From Lanius collurio (taxonomy: Eukaryota > Chordata > Aves > Passeriformes > Laniidae), in assembly GCA_020086605.1 (NCBI GenBank), contig JACBWW010000083.1, forward strand, positions 1,363,542-1,427,541: a DNA stretch of 64,000 nt. The letters run 5' to 3'. This document shows, piece by piece, positions 49,301 to 62,399 of this stretch. Position numbers and translations under genes: made by a program. Within the stretch, counting starts at the first letter, position 1, and every line of letters begins with the position of its first letter. The notes beneath the pieces are model-generated. The model worked only from the letters and a program-made list of their open reading frames with translations. It did not search any database and was not told the origin of the DNA.

Positions 49301-50965
49301 ACAAGGAGGAATAACAACTATCCTGGTGTAATTAAAATAAATAAGCGTGTAAATTGCGGTTTCAGTGATTTTTGCAGAAGTCATCTTTTCTTGCAATATT
49401 CTGCTTTGCTGAACTTCATACTCTATGAGCAGCGCTCAAAAAACACGTAGGAGAACCAGAGCAATTCCACTGAAAAGTAAATATAAGGATCAAGCACAGA
49501 GACTTCATCTCGCTCCTCTGATTACCATTAGTTCATACAAAAATTAGGGAACTAAAAGTCTATTTTTTAAAAAATCACATGTCAAAATACCCAAATATGA
49601 AATATTTTGTCTTTGAAATGTTTGGGATCTAGTCTGACAGATCCTTAATATACACATATGTGCATCCCACTCCATGGCTGGAGATGCTCCAGGTTCCTGT
49701 GCCACAGAGCCCTTACTGAGCCTGCAGAGGTTGTTGCACAACACCCATCCCAAGGGATGCATCACCCCAGCCTGATGCTCCCCTGACTGAAAGTGCTGTG
49801 GGATGGAAAGGAGTGTACAAAGCTGTACAAACAATAAAGGAAAGAGAATGAGGTAGAAGCCTGACTGGAAGGGAGATAGGGCACTATAGCAAGGCTGTGC
49901 ACAAAAGGGAATATCCCATCACGTGATGACGCATTTGAAGAACATGTACTGAGACCCCAACAGTGTTTGTCATTAATGTGTCATTAAAACCATCTCTGTT
50001 CATCAAACCCATGAACATGTGCTTCACTGCACCAGAGAGGTCAGTTCCACTGCTGAAATGCTTTGCTGTGTGTGGCCTGGATGATGGGTAGCTCTGGTCC
50101 AAGATTTCTGCAGGGAAATGCTTCCATCACAACCTGAGCAGGATGAAATCCTTCAAACTTATCCCAGAGCCCACAGAAATTTTGCTCACCTTTCTGCCTG
50201 TATTTCCCTAGAAAGCAAATCATCTCAGTGGCTCATCTCCTGGCTTTTTAATCCAGTATTTGAACCACATGCACACATAATCATGTATAACTATCAAGAT
50301 AAATAATGTAATCAAGTCTCATTTGGGCAAGATATCATCTTGCTTGTACTAATATTTGATTTCTGTTACAAATTCCGCATGCTGCTAAATCTCCCCCTAC
50401 AGACTAGCCTGGAACACTTGGTGCTGAGGATGTACATAAGGATGGAGAAGGAAAATGCCAAAGCTCCACATTGAGGCAAATCTCAGATAATTATTTCATG
50501 CATTTACATAAAGATATTTCCAGTTTTACAGTAGGCTAAAACTCTGGACTATGTGCAGAATTAATCTGACATAATGAAGATAATTTTCTGGGTTTATATA
50601 TCTCATATCTTTCCTGGAGGCAGATGCCAAGGACCAGAAAGGTTTTCAGATGGTAGCATCACTGTTTGGTTGGCAGCTCATTAGAAACTGAGCATTTGTT
50701 TCAGCAATGCTGATGCAGCTACAAGTGTTGTATTAACTCCTGTCAGGTGATCTGGGCTTGATGCCACATGCTTCCCTAATAGCAGTTGTGTTTTTCAGGG
50801 CAAAAAAAATTTATTCCTTTCATGTTCAAATAAGAAACACTTTCATGCCACATAAAATTATGTTAAAACACGCAAACTTACACACTGAAGTTCATTTCCA
50901 CCAGAGAGACTTCAGACATGTACAGATAAAATGGAAGGATATTTCAGAGCTGTATATCATAAATG
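46379..50965. other. Noncoding stretch, no gene seen
   Basis: No recognisable gene. The longest open frame of the window, 168 codons at 47038-47544 on the plus strand, is Pro/Gly/Arg/Trp-rich in its second half, without a domain, signal peptide or Kozak-like start. It is also covered by open frames in other registers. The 50280-50600 part is AT-rich. Confidence 0.6.
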
Positions 50966-51015
50966 TTCATTGAAGTCAAACTGAGTGGCTTTCACTGACT
51001 TCAGCAGACACTGGA
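50966..51015 (+). mobile_element. Ancient palindromic repeat fragment, probable
   Basis: The order is 'cattgaagtcaa', a short centre, then 'actgacttcagcag' and 'ctggatgag'. TGAAGTCA (50971-50978) and TGACTTCA (50996-51003) are exact reverse complements. This resembles the palindromic centre of old amniote DNA-transposon relics, in which 'attgaagtcaatggg' faces 'attgacttcaatggg'. It may belong to the same broad class as the fragment at 19157. Family identity is from memory. Confidence 0.35.
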
Positions 51016-53390
51016 TGAGATCTTTGAAGATTGAAGGCTGCAATTATATCTTACTTGCTGCTGAGAATTTGAGTCTTAAGCAAATTATTCTGTTGGTCTG
51101 GTTTGGTGGTTTGGTTTTTTTTTTTTCATAGCATAGCTTGCTCTGAAAAAGAAAGGGTAGTTTTGGGTTTGGAAGCCTGCAAAAAGCCTAAAAAGAGAGT
51201 TGCTATGTTACCCAAAAGACATCTGTGATACCTGCCAGACTCCTTTAGGGTGGGAAAACTTATCTTTAGAGCCATATTGCAGCTAAAAAGCCTCAGGAAA
51301 AATGAGTTCTGCATGTAAGCATGCCCAGCTGCTCTCCAACAGCAAGTATTTGTGTGGTGACATCCCTGGCACCCACATTGTCTGGGCACACCAGAGCTGC
51401 CATCCCTAGGGTGCCCACAAGGTGTAAGCTCTCATCATCCTCACATTTGACAGTGGGTGCTTTTTGTTTTTAAAGTGAGGCTTAATCAGCAGGAGGGGGC
51501 ATTTGTCATAGGATGGGACAGGCAACAGCTAAGAGTAGCTGATTTTCCAGAGGACTGGAAGCACTGTGGAACATCAACAATTTAAACTACACTAGGGTCA
51601 GACCAAGTCTCAAGGAATTCTCTGCTCTTGATGCCCACTCATGGGCAGGGTGGGCCCTTGGCTTCTGCTCATTACCTGAATTAGGCACTCATTACCCTCT
51701 CATGAAGGAAGACTGGCAGTGAGCAATTATTTATTTCATTAACTAATCCTTTCCCATCCAAGTTTCTGCTTGACTTCACCTATTGTGCAGTTTTCTGATG
51801 CTTCTTATGCACACCAGGGACACTGGTCACCACCAGAGAGAAAGAGTGCAGTCTGTCTCCCATACACTGGCTACAGGCTGGGGATGTGGCACTGACAGAT
51901 CCTCTGCAAGGTGTAATAACACAGCCAAGGTGCAGGAGCGTGGCAAATCCTGGGAAAGGTGCAGACTCATCCAACTACCTTTTTCTGTACAGGGATTTGT
52001 ATCCACTGTGATCCAACACAAAAAACAAAAATGCATTCCTGCCGTCCAGAGTTCGGATGGCTCCAGACCTGCAGCTGCCTTAGCCAGTTGCCACTTCCAA
52101 TTTTCATATGACCATCTCAGGGTGGTTGTTTTGGTGCAGCCTCATAAAAAAACCTCCTGCATTCAGAGGTCTGAATCAGCCCACCTCCCAGGGAACCTCT
52201 CTGGATAAGAGCTGAGGACCTCAGCATCTTCCAGGACAACGGGCATTTTTAAACTAGTCACAGTGGTATCAATCTTGAATTTTGGCTAGCCGGCGCTAAT
52301 GTCACATCTGGATAGTTAGCTAAAACTTAGCTGAACCTCCTACGCTTTATCCCTCCTCCTCATCTACTTCCTTCCATCCCAAACTCCAACTGCTCTCCAA
52401 CTCCCACAGCCCAATCCCAATCTCCAATCCCCTTGCCATCCATCTGTCCACAGCCATGCACATCCTAGGGATGCAGTGGGCTAACAACATCCCGGCAGGG
52501 CTGGGACAGAAGCAGGTGGCATTTTGCCCCCCTTGAGAGCCACAGTGGGTTTTAGCTCAGTCGACACTGTCACCAGCAGAATTACACAAGAACTGCAATC
52601 CAGCTGCAGCAGCAGCTCCTGCGGTGTGCAGAGACAAAGCAGGAGCCTTTAAGGAGCTTTCAGTGCTCAAACTGAAACTTTCACCCACCCCAGAGAAGCG
52701 ACAGCTGTGCACAGGGACTGTCCTCTCCTAGATCCAAATCAGGGACATAGTGCGGCCTCCCCACTGGGTACCCTGTGAGCTGGAGCCTCTGCACCAGTGC
52801 CAGTCCAGCCACCACAGTGCAGGGCACGAGCAATACAATAGGCAAAGACTGATGACAGAAAACATATATTGCAACAGAACAATATTTTTCTCCAAAATGA
52901 GGACTACTATCAGAAGAGTCTCAGCAACGAGCTCTCACTTTACACAGGCAGCAGCAGCCAGCCTTCCTCAACCTGGCTGGTGATAATTGAGGGCTAATCA
53001 CTGACAAACAGGCCAAATTAAGTGGGATTAATTAATCAACATCGGTAAAGAAGTTTGAAGGTGACAAGGACTTGTAGATGCTCTGTGTTGACTCCAGTGG
53101 GCCTTCCTCAAGGTCAAAGCCTCTGTGCCATCCCCTTTCCCTCCCACAGGCAGTCCCGTGGATACAACCCACACCAGGGCTGCGAGAGCTCCAGGGGCGC
53201 AGTGCCACCCCCGGGGTGTGCCCTTGCCCAGCTGACCCCATGGCTGTTTAAACCAGAGCAGGGAGAGCAGAGCCCCAGAGGTGCTGAATTTCCCCACGAT
53301 GCTCATTCAGCCCTACATTCCCACATTGTTCCCGTGCTATGATTCACCTGCACCCCAGCTGATGGCAGACAGATGTTGCGATGGATCCCT
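51016..53390. other. Noncoding stretch, no gene seen
   Basis: No recognisable gene. A T10 run lies near 51116. A compact GC-rich palindromic patch ('ggctagccggcgct', about 52287-52300) sits in AT-richer sequence. A G-poor run with degenerate CTCCAA units lies at about 52343-52450. Frames of 141 codons or fewer have no domain. Confidence 0.6.
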
Positions 53391-53600
53391 CTGCCCCACC
53401 CCACCCTCCCCCCCGGCCAGGTCCCTGCCATGTGACTGAGTCAGGTCTACCTTAGGTTCAAGCAGCCCGGGCTCTGATCTGGTTGGTTGGTTATCCCATC
53501 TCCGCCCCCTGGTATCCCTTTTCCCCCCCTGTCTGTGATAAAACCAGGAGGATGGAAAGCCCCACTCTCTTACCTCTCCGGCTTTTGCCCAGGTCGGGTG
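53391..53600. other. C/T-rich, GC-elevated segment
   Basis: Runs of C (4-8) recur, with several CpG. On the opposite strand these are G runs. A 96-codon minus frame is Gly/Trp-rich and looks compositional. Confidence 0.55.
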
Positions 53601-53636
53601 CTCTGTCCCGCCCCCCCCCCCCCCCACAGGACAGAG
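53601..53636. repeat. C15 tract inside an 8-bp inverted repeat
   Basis: CTCTGTCC (53601-53608) and GGACAGAG (53629-53636) are exact reverse complements. The C15 run occupies 53611-53625 between them. The plus strand could form a C-rich loop or i-motif and the minus strand a G-rich loop or quadruplex. Homopolymer length is the least certain part of any assembly. Confidence 0.9.
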
Positions 53637-53867
53637 GGCATAAATGACTTAACATCATAAGAATTTTTGAGCTATATTTCTCTTCTCAATTTCTGCTTCT
53701 GGTGAGTAGCTGTCACTGACACTGGCTTAAGTGGAGCTGCACAGTTGAGGGATATTTAGGCTGTTTGTGAATGGTCTAAAGATATTCCAAGACATAAAGA
53801 GGCAAGCTCGCCACAAAATTATGCAGTGGACAAGCTAATTTTATCACCAAGAGACAGAGATGAATTA
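53637..53867. other. Noncoding, nothing identified
   Basis: AT-rich sequence without recognisable gene, repeat or RNA. Confidence 0.6.
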
Positions 53868-53935
53868 AATTTGCATTTATACAACACTCTTCATTCACCA
53901 GTATTTCAGTGCTTTGATTTAAGAAGAATGTGAAA
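53868..53935 (-). mobile_element. MIR-type SINE or LINE tail relic, possible
   Basis: The plus strand reads 'tttgcatttatacaacac', 'ttcattcaccag' and 'tttcagtgctttgat'. It resembles the reversed 3' end of MIR-type elements in sauropsids (gcatttatatagcac...tcaaagcacttta). The plus-oriented copy at 62400-62560 ends in the matching sense sequence. Similarity is partial. Confidence 0.33.
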
Positions 53936-55352
53936 AACCTCTGATGAGAAGTGCCATCACCCTCACAATCCCCAGCTTCTCCTAGAGCCCTTCCCTTTGG
54001 CTTTCCCACTGACCCACACAAGTTCACCTTCCAACTGCATCTGGAAATACATTTTTAAGTGCAGCCTTTAAAATAAAGTCCCAAAACTTTCCCTGTAACT
54101 ATTGAATCTTCTGTGAGGAACACAATGAGTTTCCTCTAATCAAGGAAATAGAGCAAATTATTGCAATAACACAGCACCAGTTTCAGTAGAAACTTCCCCA
54201 GTTCAGAGAGTTTCAGGTCCAGTTTCCCATTCAACAGCCAGATTTGAAACAGATAACATGGCAAAGATTAGCATAATTAGCCCCAAAGTAAAGAGCTCCT
54301 TGTTAAGTGCATTTTACTGCCATATACCTTGAACACTTTTCTAGACAGAGCCTGAACCTCTCCTTTTCCCCAGCAGGAACCCCCCCAGTTTGTGTATATT
54401 CATTAAAATCCTGTCCTAATTGCTCCCTCATCAGCTATGAATCCTAAGCTAAACTGTAAAGTGGTTAAATTGTGTTTATTTACAGAAAATAGAATATTCA
54501 CTAATGATGAGATGATGACAACACAGGATTATTGCAGGGCCCTCACACCTAAGGCTTTGGAGATGAGTCAGTAATGCTTACACTGAGATTTTTGTCCTTA
54601 AAGATGACAGAGAGGCTTTGCCTGGACTGTTCAGCACAAACCACAACCCTGTGATGCCATTTGGGTCCCCTCCAGCCAGGGGAGGCTGGAAGAGCACCTT
54701 GCAACCCTAAAAACCGTCTTCCCAAGGCACCTCCCTGCCCTGCAGGGATAGGGCCTTCACCAGCCCAGCACAGGGTGCTCCAGTTTGATACCATATCTCC
54801 CATTTCTGGGCAATGTGCACATCCATGAGCTCAGGGTTTTTTTCAGATTTAACCCAGCAGAAAGTCACTGCTAAAAACAAATATTAGTTTAAATTTCAAA
54901 ACTCCCATCCCTGGGCTTTGGCTCAGTGGTAGCTGCTGTGGGGCAGCCCTGCATTAAGTAGTTGATATATTTATGGAGTCCTAACTTACAAAAATATTGC
55001 CAGCAGCAGCTCATAATTCTCTACTGACCTGAAAAGACCAGCTACTGGGAATAGATGTGGCTTTTTCTTTCTCAAGTTCTCCTCTGAGACAAATTTGCTG
55101 AAATACTTTATTACCTCATCACTGAGCATAATTTAAAACTGCAGTTAAGCACTCAGTGTTTTAAGCAAGAGCATGCATCATTCTGACAGTGTTCAGTTGT
55201 GAGGGTGTAAAAATTTCACAAACATTAGTCCCAACTTTTCTTAAAATCCTCAGCTATTTGCTCTGCAAAAATGTTCTGACTTCGGCATGTTCATTGTTGT
55301 GCATTTTGAAGCTTTAGGTTCAGCCTTCTGTGTTTCAAGGTAACTGTTATGG
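53936..55352. other. Noncoding stretch, no gene seen
   Basis: No recognisable gene or RNA. Mostly AT-rich with several ATTA cores (for example 54250-54340 and 55060-55200). Confidence 0.6.
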
Positions 55353-55474
55353 ATTGACAAAATGTGTGAATTTAATTAGTGTAATCTAAACAAAAGAAGC
55401 ATTTCAGAGCTGCTTTAATCCATATGAGACCAATATGTTGATTTGTCAATGTGAATTTAATTAGTGTCTTCGAG
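55353..55474. promoter_or_regulatory. Duplicated homeodomain-site module
   Basis: The exact 18-mer TGTGAATTTAATTAGTGT occurs at 55365-55382 and again at 55450-55467, each followed within 16 bases by TCTAAAC. TAATTA is the classical homeodomain core. ATTGACAA (55353-55360) and TTGTCAAT (55443-55450) are inverted copies placed just before the two 18-mers, and TGTCA/TGACA is a TALE-type (Meis/Tgif) core. This paired arrangement suggests an enhancer, but that is inference. Confidence 0.4.
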
Positions 55475-57693
55475 TCTAAACTCCAACTCCCTCTTCTTTT
55501 ATCTAATTATCACACTTATAAAAAACATTATCACATGTTCGTTGGCCTAACTGCTTTGCTGCACAGTCAAACTGGAATCTCAGAGTCAACATGCACTTCT
55601 AATAAGCTCAGTATGTTTCAAGATCATCACACCGGGCACAATAGGTTCCCATATAGCCATTGCACATTCCCTCTCCAGAGGCCTAGGACAACTACACTGG
55701 CATTGTATCTTTTCCCCACACTTTGCCATGCAAAGAAAGTGAGATCCTTCTAGTGTAATTATCAGTGAAATGCATCAGTTATGCACCATTCTGAGGATGA
55801 CCACCACAAGGCATTGACTTAAATATGACTAATTGAGCAGAGAACAATTGCTATGCCTTTTACAAGTGGTTCCTGAGGGCTGCAAGGGGACTGCAAAAAT
55901 TCACTCTTCATCAAGTAAACATTCAAATTGTAAACACTACCCAAATCTCTCCAGGTGGTTAAAGATGTTCTCATTTCTCCCTACAGCCCATATTTGTTAA
56001 ATCCAGCAACGCAGTTCCCAAGGCCGGCACTACAGCTGTAAGTAGGATACCCTGGGGAGTGGGTAGCCAGAGCTGGGGCCACTGTGTCCCCAAAGCCCTC
56101 AGTGGCCAAGGACCTGCAAAGGAGCCCAGGGCAAAGGAGCAGCACCTCCACTCAGGCCACCTATCCAGCAGCAGGGAAGCTCTTGCATGTGGAGGGAGAC
56201 AACATGGGGAGTTCCCACCTGGCCACCCTGACCCTCCAAGAGTGTTGCACACATGCTCAATTTCTCTGCATGGCAACAGCACCAGGCTCCAAAAACTCCT
56301 TTCCATCAATTGCCAGAAGTCCCCAGCCTTTAGCTTTTCAAATGAGCAGACAAGCTTACATTACAGGGAGCAAAAAATAGGTGGCTGGGCAAACTCAACC
56401 TGCTGGAGCCAAGCGAGGAGTGGGTGATGGCTCCACACCTGCACTAGAAGCAATGAATTTACTTACCCCCAGCTCCAACAGCACTGTGACCTGCTTTTCC
56501 CTGAAGGAAAAAAAATCCTTCTGCAGGTTATTCTTTAGGGAGCACAGCAACATTGTTCAAGAAGGCTAAAGGTTTAGACCCAAATACTATTTTTCTTTTA
56601 AAGTTAGTCAAATTTCACTAAATGCAACCCACTGGAGTTCATTCAAATAATATGTGATCAGTGACCCCAGATCATTTTGCTCCCTTTCACATTGGAAATT
56701 AATAAATATCCCGAATTGTCCCCTTTTCCCCATGATAAGCTAAAATCCAGTGGGGCAAGGTCAAAGGCTGGATTTCAGACCGGCCCTCAACCCCAGTACA
56801 GCAGCACCCCATCCTTCAGGTTATCCAGCTGCCCATCCTCCTTAAGCAAGGTAGCAATACAGCAGAGCATCACGCTGAGTTATTTTTCTTCTACATATAA
56901 TTATTGTATTTGAAGATAAACCATTCTTGCTTTGTCAGGTTGTGATTATCAGGCACTTCGGCTAAGAGATACTGTCAAGGAATTTAATCACTGGGCTATT
57001 GAAGAAAATGGAAGTTTTACAAGACTACTTGGATCAGGTTTTTGCTCAGAAACAGGCAGACAGCTCTGCTAGAAGAGCACAATCCTTGAAATGCTCTTTG
57101 CTGCACTTTATAAACTAAACTAGCACCTGCATTGGTGCTCATCTGAGGTGCCTGGTTACCTTGCCTGTGCTACCAGCAGAGATCCCGCAGTCTGCACCAG
57201 GGGAGTGGAGGAGCTGGCCTTGCAGAGGGGAACTGCAGGCCCACCTTGGAAACTGAGTGTTGGAAGCTAGAGAAGAAAACTTGAAAAAAGTGGCCTGGGA
57301 AAGGCCACAATTTTAGGCCAAAAATCTCTGAAAGTCTTGCACCACAGAGGAGTAAGGAGTTGTTGTCCTCTAGACACCTTGCCTCATGCACACAACCCTC
57401 ATGAATTTGGTGTCCCTGAAGCCAGCCTGGGCAGCGGGATAGGGCAGAGCACTTTTGGGAATTCACATACACTGCTGGTACAAGGAGAAAAAGCGTAGTC
57501 TCACTTTGGATGGAGAGACTTAAGGAGGCATCCAGACAAAGCCAGATTCGACTGATGAACAGCCAAATCATTACTAAGCTTTCCAAAAAGCAGTGAGGCT
57601 CCAGGACAAGACCAGTGCTGGGAGCAGGAGAGCTGTACTCCTTCCTCCAGTAGCTAGGCCCAAGCTGCCCAATAGACAGCTTAGAAGGTGCCA
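55475..57693. other. Noncoding stretch, no gene seen
   Basis: No recognisable gene. At about 56059-56427 two overlapping plus frames and a minus frame are all open, which indicates composition rather than coding. A 138-codon minus frame (57170-57586) begins with a hydrophobic stretch but has no domain I recognise. Confidence 0.58.
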
Positions 57694-57760
57694 GAAATCA
57701 TAGGAAATGGAGCTAGAAGAGATGCCCTAGTCTGTTCCCCCACTTGAACACAGACTGTAT
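57694..57760 (-). mobile_element. Old CR1-type 3' end remnant
   Basis: The sequence 'aatcataggaaatggagcta', 'gaagagatgccctagtctgt' and 'tcccccacttga' follows the reversed end of ancient sauropsid CR1 copies (aatcatagga...tggaagggacc...gtcatctagtccagtcccctgc). Divergence is high and only about 65 bp remain. Confidence 0.45.
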
Positions 57761-60700
57761 AAGCCTGCATGGCTGCAAACATACCACACTTCTCTCATCC
57801 CACAGTGCCACAGATGTCCTGGGCAATCCCATCCCTTGCATTTAGGAAGGGTTTCTCAGCATGAAGTCGACCCATTCCTTCTGCAGCCCAAACCCTGACT
57901 TCTTGCCTTACCCCTTGAAAATACAGGGAACAAATTACTTGTGATCCCTGTTGCAGTTTTGGGTATTTGACTGCCACGTTTCCTCTTGCATGTGTGCGAG
58001 ATGGGGTGGCAGGAGAGGGGGAATCTCCATCAATGATAGCAAATCTTTTTCATGCAAAAAGATGAAATTCTGCTTTTTTGGCAAAAGTGAATTTTCATTA
58101 ATTCTCCCAGCTGGAGGTTCACAATTTTCCAGAGGAATTTGGCCATTTTCCCAGTGTGCAAAGCCTCAGTGGGTTAGCACCAGCAGGGTTTCATTTTCAC
58201 AAGATCAGACTCCAAATATGCAATGTGGCTTATTGTCTAAATACAGTATGAGCACAGCTCAAGCCACCTGATCAGGGCCTGGTTTCCTGGCATTTACTTT
58301 CCCCATCTGTTGGCTTTTAGCATAAATTGAAGCACAAATGCCTACTAACGTTAGTCTCACATATGAACGTGCTCACAAAGCCATATTCTATCACGCAGAG
58401 CATGTTGGATCCAGTTCAGTTTGTGTGAAATGTAAGGCACATCCCAAAGGCAGAACTGGAATTGCTTTGAGGGCGTGTTCCCTGCCCAGACCTTTCTCTG
58501 CTGCACATGCCTACACTGGAGACCTCTTTTGGAAATGAGAGAAATGCACGTAAATGGGAGCTTCCCTCAGGCTGACTCTGATCCTGCTTCATTTTTCTTC
58601 TGACCCCCAAACTCGTTCCAAATGAGCTCGGAGAAATCAATCCTGTTGTGTGAGAGACACAGAGTCTTGCATGATGGTCCCCTGAATTTCCTGGCACATT
58701 AACGACTGGGATGTGCGAAGAAGTGATGCAGCCTCATGCAGCAGGATGGCTCCCTGCACAGCCACATGCCATCTTAAAGCCAGCCTGGCATTTCCATGCT
58801 GCCCACAACATGTGTGGTGGATCCTCTCTGCACAAGGGCTGCAATAAACCTGAGCTTCTGGACCAGGTTAAACATCTCCCCTCCTAAAAGTGCAATGGAT
58901 GGGTACAGAAACCAGGGTTAGTGTTTCACCATCGGTCATTTTCAAAGGATCCTCTTTCCAGCTCAGTGTTGTCTTGGGAAATTGGGACTCAGAGTAGGGG
59001 TTTGTCCCACGCCCTTGACCATTTCCTTCACTCTTCTGCCCTGTGTAACAGTCCTGTGGAGCGGGGCCCCTTGCATGCCACCACACAGCCTCAGGGATTG
59101 CCAATGCTCATCCCTGAACCGAGTTTCTGAAGGTCAGTTTCCCCATAACCCGGGCAAGGAGGGATCATGCCAATTAAGAAGCTTACCAAAATCAGCACCT
59201 AGACCTAACCCATGAGGCTTTTCTGGATTTGTGTGCCTGTAATTTCAACAAAGGAGCTTCTTCCATATGTGCACCTTTTCAGCATCTCAGTTTGCCTTTA
59301 TCTCTTTGATTCATCCTTAAAAACAGCTATAAAGTCTTGTGCCACATTTCATCTTCTATTTCTCAGAAGTGGCTGAGAAAACACCAGCTCTCTTCTCAAA
59401 GATGGGCAGTGTGTGACTTCTCTGATGGAGCTTGTACATCCCTGTTTCTGCTCTTGGTTATAGATCCAAGGGCATCCTCTGGCCCTCCTCTTTGAGCATC
59501 CAAGCAGCAGCGCTGTGGTCCTGATGGATCCTGTTCAGGATGTTTTATTTTACTTTCTCCACTCCCAAGAAATAATGTTATTTTCTACTTTATATTCCTT
59601 GGCAATTCCCGACAAGGTCTTAACCACATCCTTGAGTGTAGGCAGCAGTCAAAACTCCCTTCTGAGCCCAAATCTCCATTCATCTGCTTCCTCCATTGTC
59701 CCACTCACATTTTGTACTCCCTCAGTGTTATACATACATGAGAAGCCAAGAAGCAGGCACAAAGTCAAACAGGCAATGGAGCCCTCAGCAGGAGGGCTGG
59801 GAGCAGGTTTAACATGGTCCCAGGAGACCTGCAGCAGTTAAGGAACTATGGTGACAGAGACAACAGCGGTGGTTGCATCCACAAGCCAGTTTTGTGGCAT
59901 TCCCAGGGCTGGGGTAGACTTTAAACTGGAACTTAGAGGGAGCTCCATCAGAGACATTTCCCTCCCTTCCCTGCTGCTGCCCAGGTCCCTGCCCAAACCA
60001 CAAGTGTTCAGGTATATTTTTCTAGAGGAATTTTCACACTACCACTGGAGCAAAAGGAAAAGGCATAGGTACCCCACACCGCCCAAGTCTCTGACTCAGG
60101 CAACTACTTGCTCCTAGCAGTCTTAAGATGCAGTGTCATTCCCAACAGTGCTTGGCAGGGAGCATCCTGCTCCTCCACAGGAGGAACAGAGGGATGTGAG
60201 TTTGAACAACAGCACAGATACCTCCCTATATAGCCAGGTGCTGTTCTCATCACACAAAGCCCCTGCCTGCCCTGTGCTCACATGCTGCATGAGAGGCATA
60301 GCTAGGGAATTGTTAGGAGTGTGCCCAGAGAACCACAGTAAATTGGGAGAAACCTCCACAGGGCCAGAGGTGTTTCCCATGCCCACACAAGGTGCCTCGC
60401 TCTTAGCCCTGCTTCCACCAAGAGCTGTTCACTAAATGATGTCACATGGACATTGCCCCAACAAAGATTGTGAACAACTTGGCCAAGCATCTCCCCAACA
60501 CAAAGCAAAGGGCTTTTTGACCTGCACGTGCCCAGGGCAGCTCCCAGCTCCCCACAGATGGTGTCTCAGCTCTGCACATCAGCACAGACCATATGTGAAG
60601 ACAGCCATGGCTGTCTTGACTGCCACCAGCAGAACCCACCCTGGGGAGTTTTGCAAGCTGCATAAAACCAGCCCTGGGAGCACACACCACTTCTGTCCCT

Positions 60701-62399
60701 CGCTAAACTCCTCCTTTTAAGAAAAAATTAATTCACCACTCAAAGTACAAGGAATTCCTTAGCAGTGCATCTAACACCATCATTAATGTAGCCAAGTGCT
60801 GTGGTTCAGAGTGTAACCACATAGTCTGGCCTCAGCACTCGTGAGTTTGGAGGTGCTGTCACTCGGCAGAATGGAGAACAAATTATTGATTTGACTTCCC
60901 TCTAACAAATGGTTTTGTTTGAATCTTGTTGGTGTCCATCACCTTTCTGACGGTAAACCAAAATTTCAGCTGCCAAATTGTTTTTAATGCAGAAGCCTTA
61001 AATTCCTCCCTCCTGTGAGTTTCTTAGGGCAGGGAAGAGTTTGCTGGTGTAAGAACAGGTAAGAAAAAGTTCCACCTTGTACCACCCCAGGCCTCCTCAA
61101 CTAGAAGAAAGTCCATTAACTCACTACAAGATGGGTGTTTTTCACTCCTCAACCCATTGTAACAGCTAATGGGAACCACAGCCTGTGCCAAGGGCATGGT
61201 CAGATACAGAGCTTAGCCTGGGTTCTGGGTGCCATGACTGTTCCCCATGCAGCAGTCCCATGCAAAACACACCACCTAGTTGTCACCCCTGAGGATCCCA
61301 AGTTCTGGCACCATCCTGGAAAAGATGTTCTGAGTGTTGGTCAAGTACGCCTGTATTACCCTACTATGAACAGTCTCTTGAGAATCTGATGTAACACTTC
61401 TTTCCAGCACAGTAGGTGTTGCGTCCTACTCCAAGCACTGATAAATAATACATGCTTTTTAAATACAAAGCACAGCATCCAGCCTCAGGTTGAAGTTTTT
61501 AAAACAGGCAGTGTGATGTGAGCCAATATGTATTACATATAAATGCATATGTATATGTTCATTTCATAATCAAGCCTAAGCAATGATTTTTTTCAGTTCC
61601 TAGTCATGAAAACCCCTTTCAAAGAGCAGCTTTGTTATGGCAGTATCTTTCCACTATGGCATAGAAAGAGGCAGCAGGCAGACATGGAATTGAATAGTTG
61701 AGAAAGTGCCTTTGCACACATAGCGTGCGGGGAACCCAAGGTCCTGGAAAAGCCTACCTCAGTCAGACAAATCAGGCTTATAAACTCACCCCTTTGGGGA
61801 AGGAGGGTATGCAGGGTGGGGGCTAGTGGCTGCTTTATAGCATTAGGCAATATCTTCATTAAGGCAGAGAAGAGTAACCAAGGGGAATGTGCATGTAGCG
61901 TGACTTCTTTGCTAGAACCCCACAAACCACCAACTGGCAGCTCCTTGGCTCCTTGCCATCCAAATCCAAGAGACCATCTGGCAACTGGTTCAGTTATCCC
62001 TACCCAGTAAACAGATGTACACTAGATGGTGTGGGAATGGCATTTTGCAGAAGCAATTAGTTTAATCCTCAGGTAAACAGTTTAAATTCCAAGTGATTTG
62101 GAGGAAAAGAAAAAAAAGGGAAAAGAAAATTCAAAAAACAAATCAAGTTCTTTCCAGTTTCAGTGAGAATAACTACTGAACAGCCAATTCAGCTAGTTTC
62201 ACCACCAATGTGCACCCGTGGGGCTTGTTCCTATTCCCAGCTTCATATGCTGTACAACACAAATCCACCAGATTTATTTGGAGGCTGCAACTGCATGGTC
62301 CCCCTCCCATAGCTGTGCAAGAGCTGCATTCCCTCTCCCACAGCCAAAACCCAGCTGGATAGAGGCTGGTCTCTGAAACACATATCTTTCCTGATTTCA
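57761..62399. other. Noncoding stretch, no gene seen
   Basis: No recognisable gene or RNA in about 4.6 kb. Medium frames (up to 108 codons) are Ser/Pro/His-rich with no domain. The 61430-61600 part is AT-rich. Confidence 0.6.

Noticed and set aside
58140..58185. 'cagtgggttagcacc' as a tRNA-derived SINE head
   Set aside because: No B-box or SINE body follows.
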